In this document: piece after piece, positions 1 to 10,714 of the stretch
How positions within the stretch are numbered: position 1 is the stretch's first letter
Layout of the letters: the number at the start of each line of letters is the position of its first letter
NCBI GenBank assembly: GCA_977017575.1
Contig: CDRNVI010000087.1
Location: forward strand, 186,001 to 250,000
Reading direction: 5' to 3'
Length of the DNA stretch: 64,000 bases
DNA from: Paramoeba atlantica
Lineage: Eukaryota; Discosea
Translations under genes and position numbers: made by a program
The notes under the pieces: generated by a model
Database searches by the model: none
Told to the model about the DNA's origin: nothing
What the model saw: the letters and a program-made list of their open reading frames with translations, nothing else

Positions 1-275
1 ATACGTTCAGTAGGCTTTCATTCACGCCTCCGAGTGATTTCTCATACGCAAATATCAGATTTAGCGCTCTGAGAGCAAAAATACCCAAAAATCACCCCAT
101 TTTTACCCTAAAATCGGCTATTTTTGGCTATAATCTTTGTTTTACTTTAGCTGTCCAGGCCGAATTTTCTTTTTTAGGCTTCTTTTTTAGGCTTCTTCTT
201 TTTCTTTTTTAGGCTTCTTCGTTAAACGCGGTGGTAGTTTTGAACGCGAAGCGCGCAGCATGAGTGACTTCTAAG
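1..275 (-). repeat. FB1 foldback element, truncated copy
   Basis: Matches the core and hairpin end of the FB1 family, which is best bounded at 5237-6170. It reads on the - strand from the window edge towards a half hairpin carrying the TTAGGCTTCTTCGTTAAACG arm. The arm region has a small local duplication (TTTTTTAGGCTTC three times, about 174-215). It is followed by AT-rich sequence with a short CCTCTAAAA duplication (277-303). No protein is supported. Confidence 0.75.
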
Positions 276-397
276 ATCCTCTAAAAAATGATCCTCTAAA
301 ATGAGATGAATAAAAATCGCATGTTCTTATTTTTGTGCTTCGAATTTTTTTGTTCATACATTTTTTTCACTATTTAGCGCTTTTTTAAATTTTCTTT

Positions 398-500
398 TCT
401 AGGCTCTTCGTTAAACGCGGAGGTAGTTTTCAACGCGAATCGCGCAGCATGAGTGACTTCTAAGTTGAAAACAACCACCGCGTTTAACGAAGAGCCTAGA
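398..500. repeat. FB1 solo hairpin
   Basis: Inverted repeat with arms 398-434 and 464-500 (about 37 bp, one or two mismatches) around a ~29-nt loop. The arms contain AGGCTCTTCGTTAAACGCGG and its complement. The hairpin stands alone, without FB1 core. The next ~21 bases (AATTAAAGTGGCGCTGATAA) recur at about 45023, so hairpin and flank may belong to different repeats. Confidence 0.8.
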
Positions 501-545
501 ATTAAAGTGGCGCTGATAAATGTAAATTTTTGTTATTATCGTATA

Positions 546-1335
546 TTTTCTTTTTTAGGCTCTTCGTTAAACGCGGTGGTTGTTTTCAACTTAGAAGTCA
601 CTCATGCTGCGCGCTTCGCGTTGAAAACTACCGCCGCGTTTAACGAAGAGCCAAAAAAAGAAAATTTAGCCTGGAAAACGGAACGATTATAGCCAAAAAT
701 AGCCGAATTTCGGGTAAAAATGGGGTGATTTTCGCGTATTTTTGCTCTCAGAGCACTAAATCCGACATTTGCGCGTGGGAAATCACTCGTAGGCATGAAT
801 GGAAGCCTACCGAACGTATTGTGTAGAGAATGCGACTCCAACCATACCATTCTTTCGACACAAAAATGCCCCTTTAGGTCCGAAACATACTTTTTCACCT
901 TTTTTAGTCAAAAATGGGTCATTTTGGGGGGCGTACCACGGTTCGAAGAAGTGATACCTTGCGAAAACAACTGCTGAGAAAGCTAGTGTAGGTCCCAAAC
1001 TATCAAAATACAATAGGGGAAACGATTTTGGAAAAATATTTTTTTTGTCATTTTTTTCGCCAAGTTGAAATTTTTTTCAAAAACATTTTTCCGAAAAAAT
1101 CCGAACTTGGCGGACCCGTCCTGCGGAAACGCGGGGGGGTCACCCCCGGGTAGGGGGGTGGAAAATGCGCGCCAAGACCCCGGCTACCCTTTCTGCGGTT
1201 TTTTTTCGAAAACTAATTTTTTCGAAAAAATTTGCTCGACCATGACCCCCCCCCTGGACCCCCCCCTGGACCCCCCCTGGACCCCCCCCCCCTGGACCCC
1301 CCGGCGACCGCAGATTGATAATGCATACTAAGCTT
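546..1335 (+). repeat. FB1 foldback element copy lacking its right end
   Basis: The hairpin arms are 546-590 and 620-664. The FB1 core follows to about 1100, then the GC-rich block (GAACTTGGCGGACCCGTCC, 1103) and a CCTGGACCCCCC minisatellite (about 1246-1305). It stops at the GATTGATAATGCATACTAAG motif that also occurs in the satellite units. The plain-sequence right end seen in other copies is missing. The segmental duplication begins immediately after it. Confidence 0.75.
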
Positions 1336-1659
1336 CCAAGTTGGACTACAATGCTGTTGAACCAACAGCATGTGAAAAGCATGTGGTGAAAGCATCCTGC
1401 GAAACTGTTCAAAATTCCCATCTTCAAGTAAAATAGCTTGGTTTGACAGGGGAGGAGGATCCGTGAGTCTGCCGACCATCTTGTAAGAGTGCGAGAACTC
1501 ATTTTGGTTTAAGTGGCGGTGGTTTCATCATCAATGCTCGCGTCTTGTCTAAAGACGTCACCCCTGAAAGAAGAACATCGAAAAGAAAAAGAAAAATCTA
1601 CTAGTTAGTAAAAGAAAAATCAACCTAGTTTTTTTTAATTTTTTTTGTCAAAGGCAGAG

Positions 1660-2340
1660 TGCGGTTTTTACAGAGATGCAAGCAGTAGACTTCAAGTATA
1701 GATCGCAGACTTCCTTTATTTGGCTCACGGTATTTGGCCTGTGTTTCTTGCAGAGCTTAATAATACTCCAGAGATCCTCGATCGGGTTTAGATCCGGGGA
1801 GTCTGCTGGTCATCTTGGGAGTGTATGAGCACTCTTCACAGCTATGCAAAGCCGCAGAGCCTCAAACTGAGGATGAAATTTCCACCAGGTGATTGTTATG
1901 GCCTTGTGCCCAGGCGCGTTATCATCCATAGAGATTTTGTCTCCGATCTTTTCCCATGGAAGATACGTCTTCTGCAAATGTGCAACTGCGATAATATAAT
2001 TTTCGAGCCCTTTGTTTGGAGGAATGTTTGGAGGAGTGTGTTCGTTGCATTTTTTTGAATTCACACCAGTGATGAAGGAAATTGCCATCGACATCAATAG
2101 CGCCCCATAACATTATTTGAGGTGGGTGGTCCGTGGGGACTTTCGATACTAGGGAATCCGAGTTTTGCCAGGCCTTTTTGGATGAGTCCCCAACCTTTAT
2201 CATAACTTAGCCAGAAAATAGTAAGCGATAAATTTTTTTTGGCCTCGATTGTCCTGTTCTTGTAGCATTGCTTGTGCAAAGCGAACCCTGGCTTCCATCT
2301 TCGATACACTCAGATAAAGAGTACTAACTTTGGGTCCATA
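1660..2340 (-). pseudogene. Tc1/mariner transposase remnant
   Basis: On the - strand the pieces read DHPPQIMLWGAI, SMDDNAPGHK and, further on, SPDLNPIEDLWS. These are the motifs around the second and third catalytic residues of Tc1/mariner DDE transposases. They are split over frames, with extra sequence between the second D and the E, so the gene is dead. The same remnant is at 36465-37165, so insertion and most decay predate the segmental duplication. Confidence 0.8.
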
Positions 2341-3222
2341 TTGCTACTTATGGTGCGATAAAAATTGGCGTACCTATTGCGAGAAGGGATGATCTTGAAG
2401 CTTGTGAGCTTCACGTACGCACATGGAATATCTGTAATCGTACGATACGAGCCCTACATAAAAATCGCTTACGGCAAACGATCAGTAGCCGCGTCGTAAT
2501 GTTCCCATTTAATAATGGAACTGTTATCATCCTGCTCCTCTCCGATAGAAACCTTGACAGGAAAATTCCAGAGTGGACAAGGACTGGTAGAGAGCTGGTA
2601 TCTCGAGGTTTTCTTTGAAAATACTGTTCTAGAAATTCTTTACCTTCCATTGTTACTGCTTTAAAGGGCTGAAACCACCTGAGTTTAGTTGGGCTCTCCG
2701 GGGTTTGCCCAAGTTTGCGTTTTTTCAATATTGCATTGGACTACTCAACTTCTTAAAGCACAGCATACAATTTTTTTTTTCTCACAATACAATGTAACAT
2801 ATAATGTATCTTTTTGGATTTCACCTTTATCCTCAGTACAATGCTCAATTATGCTCTTCCGCCTGCCGAAGATGGGTTCATCTAAAACGACTTCTCCTCT
2901 CCGGATTCTGGAAATACGGCTCCTGAGAAAGTGAGTGGTATTTATACTGCCATTTATAGACTGACCCGCCCCGTTTAAGCGCACCGGGACAGCCCCCCGT
3001 TTAAGCGCACATTTTGGAAACGAGTTTTTCCCGTTTATTCCTGTCAAAGCGCAGACATCAAACGCTTTCTTGAAAACTCCTATGAAGGAGTATTGAAAGG
3101 AAAGGTATTGATTTTGCACAAATCAATGTGTTGACTGTATTCTACATGCCATAACATACATAACAACAAACAGCGATTGATTTGAAAGGCTTAAAGTTTT
3201 ACTTTTTGCATACGTTTTGTAT

Positions 3223-3906
3223 ATGGACGACACAGCTCCGAATTTATCATATCCACGCGCAGCCAAAGTTAGAGGGAACTTGCCACAGGAATTCAAGCTA
3301 GCGCAACTTGTCAAGGATATTGAGAATCCGTTTCTCTCCTGGAATACATCTACCTCTGCATGCAAATGGAAAGGCATTGTGTGTGCCGATGGTACACATA
3401 TCAGCGAAATATATTGGAGCGCGACCAAATCATTGCCACCGCACCTAAGATTGAAGTCTCCTTCAGGAAACGTTTTTTCCGGTAGGCTTCATTTGCAACA
3501 TTTACCGCAATCCTTGGAAAAGCTTTATGTTGCAGGAAATCGACTAAATGGAATCATGGACTTAACTCGACTTCCTCAGGGCTTAACATTTCTTTCTTTG
3601 TGTAAGAACTTTTTTTCGGGCAACGTAGTCCTTGATTGCTTACCACAGACCTTGGCACATATCAACATCGGACATAATCAGCTGACCGGGTGTCTTGATT
3701 TTCGTCACCTACCAGTAACACTGAGAGCGTTATTCTGCTACGACAATAACTTTGATACTCTAGTTCCGGTTCAAAATCTTCCCTCGGAATTAAAGTATCT
3801 CCATCTTCAAAATAATCCTGAGTTGAAAGGTGTTCTTGAAAAGTCTACTTTTCCTGCGATCCTGACAAGTGTTGACGTCACCGGCACAAGGCTCACACTC
3901 CGGTAG
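3223..3906 (+). CDS. LRR protein 1, plant-like N-cap
   Basis: A 227-residue protein; the ATG at 3223 is the first in frame. Residues about 15-65 form the family N-cap: KVRGNLPQEFKL, then SWNTSTSACKW and IVCADG, resembling the plant LRRNT_2 cap with its Trp and Cys pair. Five to six LRRs follow with the LPQSLEKLYVAGNRLNG pattern, and the C-terminus lacks a cysteine cap. No signal peptide, membrane segment or kinase is visible, so its role is unknown; LRRs suggest protein or ligand binding. An AATAAA lies shortly after the stop. A frameshifted paralogue is at 38056 in the second duplication copy, so this is the intact one of the pair. Confidence 0.88.
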   Translation: MDDTAPNLSYPRAAKVRGNLPQEFKLAQLVKDIENPFLSWNTSTSACKWKGIVCADGTHISEIYWSATKSLPPHLRLKSPSGNVFSGRLHLQHLPQSLEKLYVAGNRLNGIMDLTRLPQGLTFLSLCKNFFSGNVVLDCLPQTLAHINIGHNQLTGCLDFRHLPVTLRALFCYDNNFDTLVPVQNLPSELKYLHLQNNPELKGVLEKSTFPAILTSVDVTGTRLTLR

Positions 3907-4599
3907 ATGTGCTGGACTGGATATTTTTTATTCCCTTTAATAAAATTTAATATAAAAGAAACTTAGAAAGCATAAAAAATACAAATCTTCCCCTTTGTAA
4001 TGTGTAGTAAGGTATAAACATATCTATTAGAAAGTGTACATAGTGTTAGCAAAGTATGCACATAGAGGATACTCACTTATTAAGAGAGGGGGGCACGAAT
4101 GTGGCAAGTATTCTGTCATATTCAGCCGATCACAAAAGATTTGTCCCTTGGTAGGGTAGTGTTAATGTTGTAGCAAACTCACGCTACGAAGAGGAGCGCG
4201 TTTTTTGAAAAACAATCTTGTTCGTTTGACGTTTAACTTGCCTATATACTGCATACGTGGCGTATAAATTTATACTTGCGCTTAGACGCATGCTGATGTA
4301 TACCACCTGACATTCTCGACGAAAAGTCCGGACATTCTTGAAAAATAATGACTAAAAACAGGCAATATCAGAAGAGTTACGGGCGTGTTCATTGAAGGGA
4401 TGTAAAAGAGTAAAAGGAATTTCTTTTGAGCACGAAGACTAAATCTTTGTGTTGCGTACAAAGAATAAATAGGACAATAAAAAGATAGCGCTCGTTGGAT
4501 GCCAAGAAGAAAAAATTTAATCAAAGGAAGAATATTTTGCCCTGTTCACTGTTAAACACATCACAGTAAACTTAAAAATCCGGACAATATCAGTATGAG

Positions 4600-4899
4600 T
4601 TAGAGTTCATCTGTGCTCTCGTCCCCCACAGAGAGGATCGGACCCACTTTCTTCGGCTGACTTCCAGCCGTCTTCCAGCGCGTCCCAGCACTTTCCTTGA
4701 AAATAAGGCCGATTTTCGGTCCCCACCTATTCCGTTCGTTGACCCCTTCTTTCTCTCCGTCGTGATCCTTTTCTATCTTTATATCTTTCAGAGAATTGAG
4801 ATGCGATTCTGTCAACTTTGAGCTCTGACTTAAGTCCACAATTATATTTGTCAAAAACTGAACTTTTAACTTCGACGAAACGCGAACATTTTGCCTCAC
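4600..4899 (-). other. Conserved ORF fragment, unknown
   Basis: Open frame of about 99 codons with no ATG (it opens at GTG), lysine- and glutamate-rich in the middle (IEKDHDGEKEGVNERNRW), ending VGDESTDEL. Copy 2 of the duplication keeps most of the frame (39419-39673), with a frame change near its start. Because both copies are young, conservation is weak evidence of function. It could be a 3' exon or a transposon fragment. Confidence 0.25.
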
Positions 4900-5048
4900 A
4901 TCTGAGCATGAGTCTCTAATGGGTCACCCTTGTAGAATGTCTACGAATCCTAGACAGCCATCGAGGATTCATCTTAGGGGGCGTTACTTTGATTCCACGG
5001 GATTCATTAGGTTAAAGGACAAAGACAGTATATGAATCAAAGAAAAAT

Positions 5049-5222
5049 TACTGTACACTCCGTTTATATAGCCTCGACCCCTCCCCCCTTTATAGGTTCT
5101 TTTTTTTAGCAAACTGAGGAAGATTTGTCTTTCTGTAACACTTTCTGTGCCAACTTTCAATCGCCCTCCCCCTTTATAGGTTCATTTAGGCAAAAGCGAG
5201 GCTATTATAACAAGGTACAGTA
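5049..5222. mobile_element. MITE with TACTGTAC ends
   Basis: Terminal inverted repeats of about 26 bp (left ACTGTACACTCCGTTTATAT, right complement ACTGTACCTTGTTATAATAG, both followed by AGCCTCG) flanked by TA. Inside, CCCCCTTTATAGGTTC is directly repeated. The orthologous copy is at 39869-40044, so it was present before the duplication. Too short to code; probably mobilised by a Tc1/mariner transposase given the TA. Confidence 0.8.
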
Positions 5223-5236
5223 AGTATTACAGTAAG

Positions 5237-6170
5237 TTGCGGTGGTTGTAAAACTACCGCTCTACACTCGATTATTGAAAAAAAAGTGAACAAAAACAGT
5301 GAAAATATAAAGAGGAACACAGTAATATAATAGAAGAAAAAAATATAAAAGGGGGCTCCGGTGGTCCAAAACTGAAATTTTTTTTAACAAAAATGGGGGG
5401 TCCATGGGAGGGGGTCCAGGGGGGGGGTCCAGGGGGGGGGTCCAGGGGGGGGGTCCAGGGGGGGGGCATGGTCGAGCAAATTTTTTCGAAAAAATTAGTT
5501 TTCGAAAAAAAACCGCAGAAAGGGTAGCCGGGGTCTTGGCGCGCATTTTCCACCCCCCTACCCGGGGGTGACCCCCCCGCGTATCCGCAGGACGGGTCCG
5601 CCAAGTTCGGATTTTTTCGGAAAAAATTTTTTGAAAAAAATTTCAACTTGGCGAAAAAAATGACAAAAAAAATATTTTTCCAAAATCGCTTCGCCTATTG
5701 TATTTTGATAGTTTGGGACCTACACTAGCTTTCTACGCAGTTGTTTTCGCAAGGTATCACTTCTTCGAACTGTGGTGCGCCCCCCAAAATGACCCATTTT
5801 TGACTAAAAAAGGTGAAAAAGTATTTTTCGGACCTAAAGGGGCATTTTTGTGTCGAAAGAATGGTATGGTTGGAGTCGTATTCTCTACCCAATACGTTCG
5901 GTAGGCTTTCATTCATGCTTGCGAGTGATTTCCCACGCGCAAATGTCGGATTTAGTGCTCTGAGAGCAAAAATATGCGAAAATGACCCCATTTGTACCCG
6001 AAATTCGGCTATTTTTGGCTATAATCTTTCCGTTTTCCGGGCTAAATTTTCTTTTTTAGGCTCTTCGTTAAACGCGGCGGTAGTTTTCAACGCGAAGCGC
6101 GCAGCATCAGTGCCTTCTAAGTTGAAAGCAACCACCGCGTTTAACGAAGAGCCTAAAAAAGAAAATTTAG
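5237..6170 (-). mobile_element. FB1 foldback element, reference copy with exact boundaries
   Basis: This 934-bp block interrupts sequence that is continuous at about 40063 in the other duplication copy, so its ends are set by an empty site. Right end (here at low coordinate): TTGCGGTGGTTGTAAAACTA, a small hairpin. Left end: a long hairpin with arms 6047-6094 and 6121-6168. The two ends are not inverted repeats of each other but share GCGGTGGTTGT. Inside are the core, the GC-rich block and a GGTCCAGGGGGG minisatellite (5400-5465). There is no transposase ORF. The target duplication is at most AG, so the mechanism is unclear: neither a classic TIR transposon nor an obvious Helitron. Confidence 0.85.
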
Positions 6171-6241
6171 TATTATAACAGTAGTTCTTTACTATAATTT
6201 AATCTATATAATCTGTATCTATCTATATATCATTATATATA

Positions 6242-7158
6242 ATAAACCCCCGCTCACGAATAAGTGACCCCCCCCCTTATTTTTAGCACAGGGGGGCGTG
6301 GGTGGGTTATCATACCACTTTTTCGTTCAAAATTTCGAGATCTGTACGTTCCCGCTGTTTTTAGCTCATTTTAAAATTTAGTCAAAAATAATAATTGCTT
6401 TTTCAACATTTTTTTTCCCAAAAATGACCAAATTACCATATCGGCTCCCAAAAGGGGAGCTTACGGATAGTGGCAAGGTTCTTTTGAAGATGAGACAGGG
6501 AGAAGGTGTTCCGATAAAACAATTATCCCGTGATTTTAACGTCTCTAGAAGAATAATCAAAAAATATCTGAACGAAAAGAAATGTAGCGGAGAATACACT
6601 CTGAGTCCTGTGACCATTAAAAAAATCGAATCTCGCAAAAAGAAAATTGAAAAGATATTGGCTCCTCTCGACCCCGCTGGGGTACCAAAATTCAATTCTT
6701 CAAGGCGTATAAAAGGCCAACTGTGTAGGTATACAAGTTTCTACAAGTAAGGTATACAAGTTTCGCAAAGCACTGTAAAGCGAGGTCTAGCATCGCTGGA
6801 TTACAATTATGCCGCTCGGCCAGTATGCCAAGGGCTTGCCGAGCGACAAAAGCAAAAAAGAGTTCAATTTGCTTTGAATTACTGTAATTCAAATGTAATT
6901 TACAAATTGGATACTGCCCGTGTTATTTTTACGGGCGAAAAGATATTTGATACCAACGATAGCAGAAGACACATGTGGGTAAAGCGCGGTCAAAAAGCAG
7001 CCCCGCGTCAAAAAGTACGTTGGGCACCAAGATGCCAAGTTTGGGGTGCTGTAGGGGTGGAGGTATTTGGTTATTCTACGAAATGACACATCTATTACAA
7101 GTGAGACGTACATAGAAACATTAAACTTCTTTAACTCAAAAAGTGATCGACAAAATAG
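6242..7158 (+). pseudogene. Mariner-like element copy A, defective
   Basis: The left terminus (ATAAACCCCCGCTCA) matches copy B at 40122. An ATG ORF at 6424-6750 (108 aa) encodes the HTH domain (KMRQGEGVPIKQLSRDFNVS, then RRIIKKYL). Downstream (6874-7086) is the first catalytic motif region, here TGEKIFDTND where copy B has TDEKIF, so the first catalytic Asp is Gly. An internal deletion relative to copy B removes the second and third catalytic motifs. The right end is cut by the pogo insertion at 7159. Confidence 0.85.
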
Positions 7159-7410
7159 TAAACCGGGGGACGGAATAATATTAAGTTGCTGAAACTTAAT
7201 AATAACTTGACAACTTAATAATAACCTGTCAAACTTAATAATAACCTGTCAACGTTTTGAAACTTAATATTAACTTGTCGGCGGGTTATTATTAAGTTTG
7301 TAATAAAATTAACAAATTGTTTTTTTATGTATGCAATCTTTAACAATATTTTTTTTATCTGAATCTTTACCCGACTTCATAAACTTCATAAATCTTTCTT
7401 TTCTTTACCT

Positions 7411-8895
7411 TTATTCGGTGGAGCGTCGTGGGTTACACCATTTATCGAGCCGTCCTTGGAATGATTTTCGTGCCTGGACGCTTTTCCCACGCTTAAAGGC
7501 ATCTTCGATTCTCTTAGCTTCGTCTCTCTCATCGTCATCGCTTGGTGGAACAAAGACATATCCTTCTAAACATTTCACATGCGACCACGATGCATCACAA
7601 AGGTCGATATACCCCAAGCTTTTGAATTGTTGAACAACGTTCATAGAAGAGGAAAGGGTCCCTGATTCATCAAGAGAGTCGTTGTCGAGGTTTATAACTT
7701 GTTCGTGCGCTCGGGCAACGGCATTATGCATCCATTGTCTTTTTTGGCGGGCGGTCCGACGGATATGTTGTTCTCTGTGCCAAATGTTTACTTGCTCGCG
7801 TTTGTACGAAGAAGCATAAAATACATCAATCCATTGGATCCAGGATGTTGTTGCAGGGGGTAATATGGCACAATAGCAGTTAGCCACAGTGGCAAACGCA
7901 TCGAGAACGTCACTTGTTATGTGAGATCGGAAGGAGTCTAGATAAATTAAAGTGTGGCCTGCTTCATTTATATCCAGTTCACGTTTGAGAAAGGGAATAA
8001 AGTCTTGGAGAAAAAAATCTTTGTTCACGACACCTTTCGGAGTAAAAGCTCGAGCCGTCCTTGCATCAAATATCTCGTGACTAGATCCTTCTCCAGCTCC
8101 TTTCCACACGATAAAAGGTTTTAGAAAGAAATGATTCGTTGGACTTCCATTTTTATCCAGTTTCACGCCAGCACCGCAGATAAGCGTTGCGCATCGCTTC
8201 ATATCATTCGGATTGCAACGCCCTCGTACATCTTCTTCTCCTCGCTGTGCAATTGTTTTTAAAGATTTCATGGACCCGCGAAATGATATGGGAATTTCAT
8301 CAAAATTCAGAACGGAACGAAACTTTTTTGTTTTAAGACAACGATAGGCAAACGTATGAAAGGAATGAATTCTTTTCTCTATCTCTTCACTTGATAGCTG
8401 AGTTGATCTCTTTACTAATCTTATAGACCATTTGTAAGAGTGGAGGAATCTCCCTATCCAACGTTCGCTTACTCTTGTAATCCCCCGTGTTTTGTTCTGC
8501 TCTAGTGATTTGCGGTTTTCCTTTTTCAGCATGCGAAATGCCTCTTGGCGCACCATCTCGGTTGTTACCAAAGCATCGTTCTCTCGAGCTCCAAGAATAA
8601 AATAATGCAATTGTTGTTTTAACCATTTCAGTTTATGCCCCTTTACATGCCTTTTACGCTTTTGACTATGCCTAGGGATATTAGAGTATGCCATAACTTG
8701 CTTTTTGTTAAAAATGTGGACACGTTTCTTAGGGAATCGCTCGTCGATCCAAGAGTTTAACTTGCGGTGTGATCCATAAGCATCTCGATCTTGTTGCGAC
8801 CAGGAAATCCACTTCTCATATATTACACGCTTTTGTCTAGCCGTGGGTTCCACTCGACCGCGCACACCCTGGTCTATAGGACGCCCCGTATACAT
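7411..8895 (-). CDS. Pogo/CENP-B-type DDE transposase
   Basis: 494 codons. Catalytic motifs of the pogo/Tigger/jerky group (DDE_1) are visible: LNFDEIPIS (about residue 200), LIYLDSFRSH (about 317) and SWIQWIDVFY (about 345), giving D, D, D. The first ~170 residues are basic with HTH-like stretches (e.g. NKKQVMAYSNIPR) and should bind the subterminal repeats. The C-terminus is acidic then basic. The frame is uninterrupted, but the ATG at 8893-8895 lies in the terminal repeat of the inserted Tc1-like element, so the original N-terminus has been displaced. Upstream of the insertion the same frame can be followed for about 20 codons before a stop. It may still be translated from the new ATG. Confidence 0.9.
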   Translation of the reverse strand: MYTGRPIDQGVRGRVEPTARQKRVIYEKWISWSQQDRDAYGSHRKLNSWIDERFPKKRVHIFNKKQVMAYSNIPRHSQKRKRHVKGHKLKWLKQQLHYFILGARENDALVTTEMVRQEAFRMLKKENRKSLEQNKTRGITRVSERWIGRFLHSYKWSIRLVKRSTQLSSEEIEKRIHSFHTFAYRCLKTKKFRSVLNFDEIPISFRGSMKSLKTIAQRGEEDVRGRCNPNDMKRCATLICGAGVKLDKNGSPTNHFFLKPFIVWKGAGEGSSHEIFDARTARAFTPKGVVNKDFFLQDFIPFLKRELDINEAGHTLIYLDSFRSHITSDVLDAFATVANCYCAILPPATTSWIQWIDVFYASSYKREQVNIWHREQHIRRTARQKRQWMHNAVARAHEQVINLDNDSLDESGTLSSSMNVVQQFKSLGYIDLCDASWSHVKCLEGYVFVPPSDDDERDEAKRIEDAFKRGKSVQARKSFQGRLDKWCNPRRSTE

Positions 8896-10454
8896 GGGGG
8901 GTCACGAAAAGAGTGGGGGGTCTAAAATTTGTACCGTGCGAGCTTTTGACCTAATTCCTTCGGCATTCAACAGATCTCGAAATTTTAAGACTATGTGAGT
9001 TATAACTACTTAGGCATATAAAGTTAAGTGATAATGGTGAGTCGGCAAAAAACAGGTTTTTTTGTTTTTTGCATATTTGGATTTTCTCATTATTTCATTA
9101 TTGATCCCCCGTTTTTTTCTCGAAGAAGTCTGATTCGGGACGGGAAGCTCGTCAAAGTATTATTATACGATGCTTTCATATCAGATAATAGATAATCAAG
9201 CGCTTTTAGAATTGCAGCTTGTAGTTCCTTACGGTTTGTGGGGCGGAGAGTAAATTTTATGTGGTGATCCATCATGCTCCACAAATTTTCAATTAAATTT
9301 AAATCCGGCGACTTGGCAGGCCAATCAGGAATGCTGATACCCATGTCTCTGCCGACGCGGCGAGCGTGATTATGGCCCGGAGCGTTATCCATGATCACTG
9401 TTGCCGCTGGTTTACGCTTTAACCAGTTGTAGAAACCATTTCGTTTTGTCATGGCAGAGAGAAACGTTTCATTAGTGACCGTCTCATTCTCCGCAAACTC
9501 ATGAAAACAGTGAAGCTTGGGAACCCCCCATTCAAGGCTCACCGCCATCCAAATATGAACCCCCTTTCCTCCGAAATATTTCTCAACATCTTTTGGTACC
9601 TCAAGGGGTTCATCTGACCTTTTGCAAATGTATCAAATATTGCGTGAGTGGTACCCGCATTTAAAAATCTTTTCATCGGTCCACAGAATACGGGCGTATT
9701 GAAAAGGGGTGAACCTCTCCAAACGATTTGCCAACTCCAGGCGGTCGAATTTGTGCTGAGGCGTGAGATGAGGAACTTTCCTCATTTTTCTGCTTATGTA
9801 CCCGCTCCTTTTCAGTGATCTTTTCACAGACGAAAGAGAGCATGGGTACTTGGTTTGATCGATCGGGCGGTGAACCCACCTCCAAGATGGACAGCCAATG
9901 GGACTACGTTGATTTTCTTCATCTACAATAGATTCTAACATTATTCGAAACTCTTCATTATCAATCGCATTCTTACGTATGTATTTTATACGTTCTAACC
10001 CTCCTGTCTCCCGGTGGCGTTTAGCCCATCGAGAGACAGTTGCTTCACTGCATTTCATAAGAGCAGCAGTGTCTGTAATCGAACGTCCCTGGTTTTGTAC
10101 CTCATGGACGCAAATTACACGTGTTTCATAAGTGATTTGTTGCGTCGAGAGGGTGCGCCTCTGGCGGCGAAGTGTTTTCGGCATAAAAGATGTGTTAGAA
10201 AGAGTTAAGTGGTATTTTATTCATAGATTAATGGGCTAAAATGATAAAAAATGATAAAAATCCATTTTTTTGCAGAATTTTCAGGTAAAAAATTCAGTAA
10301 AATTTTATCATGACGTCATATCAGCTTCAGGGGCGGCAACAATGGTGCCAGTAGTCTTAAAATTTCGAGATCTGTTGAATGCCGAAGGAATTAGGTCAAA
10401 AGCTCGCACGGTACAAATTTTAGACCCCCCACCTTTTTCGTGACCCCCCCTGTA
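8891..10454 (-). mobile_element. Tc1-like transposon nested in the pogo element
   Basis: A 1564-bp element with ~100-bp, nearly identical inverted repeats (8891-8991 and 10354-10454), starting TACA[T/G]GGGGGGTCACG and flanked by TA (8889-8890, 10455-10456). The long, near-perfect repeats indicate recent insertion. It contains one frameshifted transposase gene. Confidence 0.93.
9090..10184 (-). pseudogene. Tc1-like transposase, one frameshift
   Basis: Starts at ATG 10184 with an HTH: SITDTAALMKCSEATVSRWA (residues about 35-54), then the first catalytic motif ILWTDEKIF. The frame breaks near 9630. It resumes through VEKYFGGKGVHIW, ATVIMDNAPGH (second D) and SPDLNLIENLWS (E, 32 residues after the D, close to the usual 34). 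Total length is about 350 codons, normal for the family. Apart from the single frame change the gene looks whole, so the copy is young and only recently inactive, unless the frameshift is an assembly error. Confidence 0.88.
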
Positions 10455-10483
10455 TACTACGCAGTGTTGTTTTTTGCGCTCGT

Positions 10484-10714
10484 TCACTTGTCTTTCCCTC
10501 CAACAGTCAGCTCCGCTCCGTTATCTTTATCATCCGAAGTTGAATTACTCTTAATTTTACTTTCGCTCGCACTTTCAACATTATATCCTATTTCTTCGTC
10601 TGAATTCACACTTTCACATTCGCTTTCACAATTGCTTTCACTTTCGCTCTCGCTAGCACTTTCACTTTCTCCATCGCTTCCGCTACCAATTACGTCCGAC
10701 GAGTCATCAAGCAT
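10484..10714 (-). CDS. Acidic Ser/Glu-rich ORF of the pogo element
   Basis: First in-frame ATG at 10714 gives about 76 residues. The frame is open further upstream to 10849 without an ATG. Dominated by alternating Ser and Glu (SESESESNCESE) and Asp, ending AELTVGGKDK then TGA. It lies upstream of the transposase inside the pogo inverted repeats, so it is probably a transposon accessory or a first exon of the transposase. No domain is recognisable. Confidence 0.4.
   Translation of the reverse strand: MLDDSSDVIGSGSDGESESASESESESNCESECESVNSDEEIGYNVESASESKIKSNSTSDDKDNGAELTVGGKDK

Larger units (their letters stand above)
1336..7158. repeat. Segmental duplication, copy 1
   Basis: Collinear with 36127-41236 and only a few per cent divergent by eye. 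It contains a Tc1 remnant, an LRR gene, a 172-bp MITE and a mariner-like element in the same order and orientation as copy 2. Differences are a 934-bp FB1 insertion (5237-6170) present only here, an internal deletion of about 250 bp in the mariner copy, and a pogo-like insertion that ends the shared block at 7158. Between 3907 and 5048 I see no supported gene beyond the fragment at 4600-4899. Confidence 0.9.

Noticed and set aside
930-1000. tRNA or SINE B-box (GGTTCGAAGAA) in FB1
   Set aside because: The B-box consensus fails in its last positions, and no A-box or cloverleaf can be drawn at the right distance.
453-1013. Short ORFs on both strands over FB1 hairpins and cores
   Set aside because: The same frames recur wherever FB1 occurs, are created by the inverted repeat, and have no domain or consistent start.
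1065-1502. Pro/Gly-rich ORFs near GGACCCCCC tracts (also 5262-5646)
   Set aside because: They are translations of a C/G-run minisatellite.
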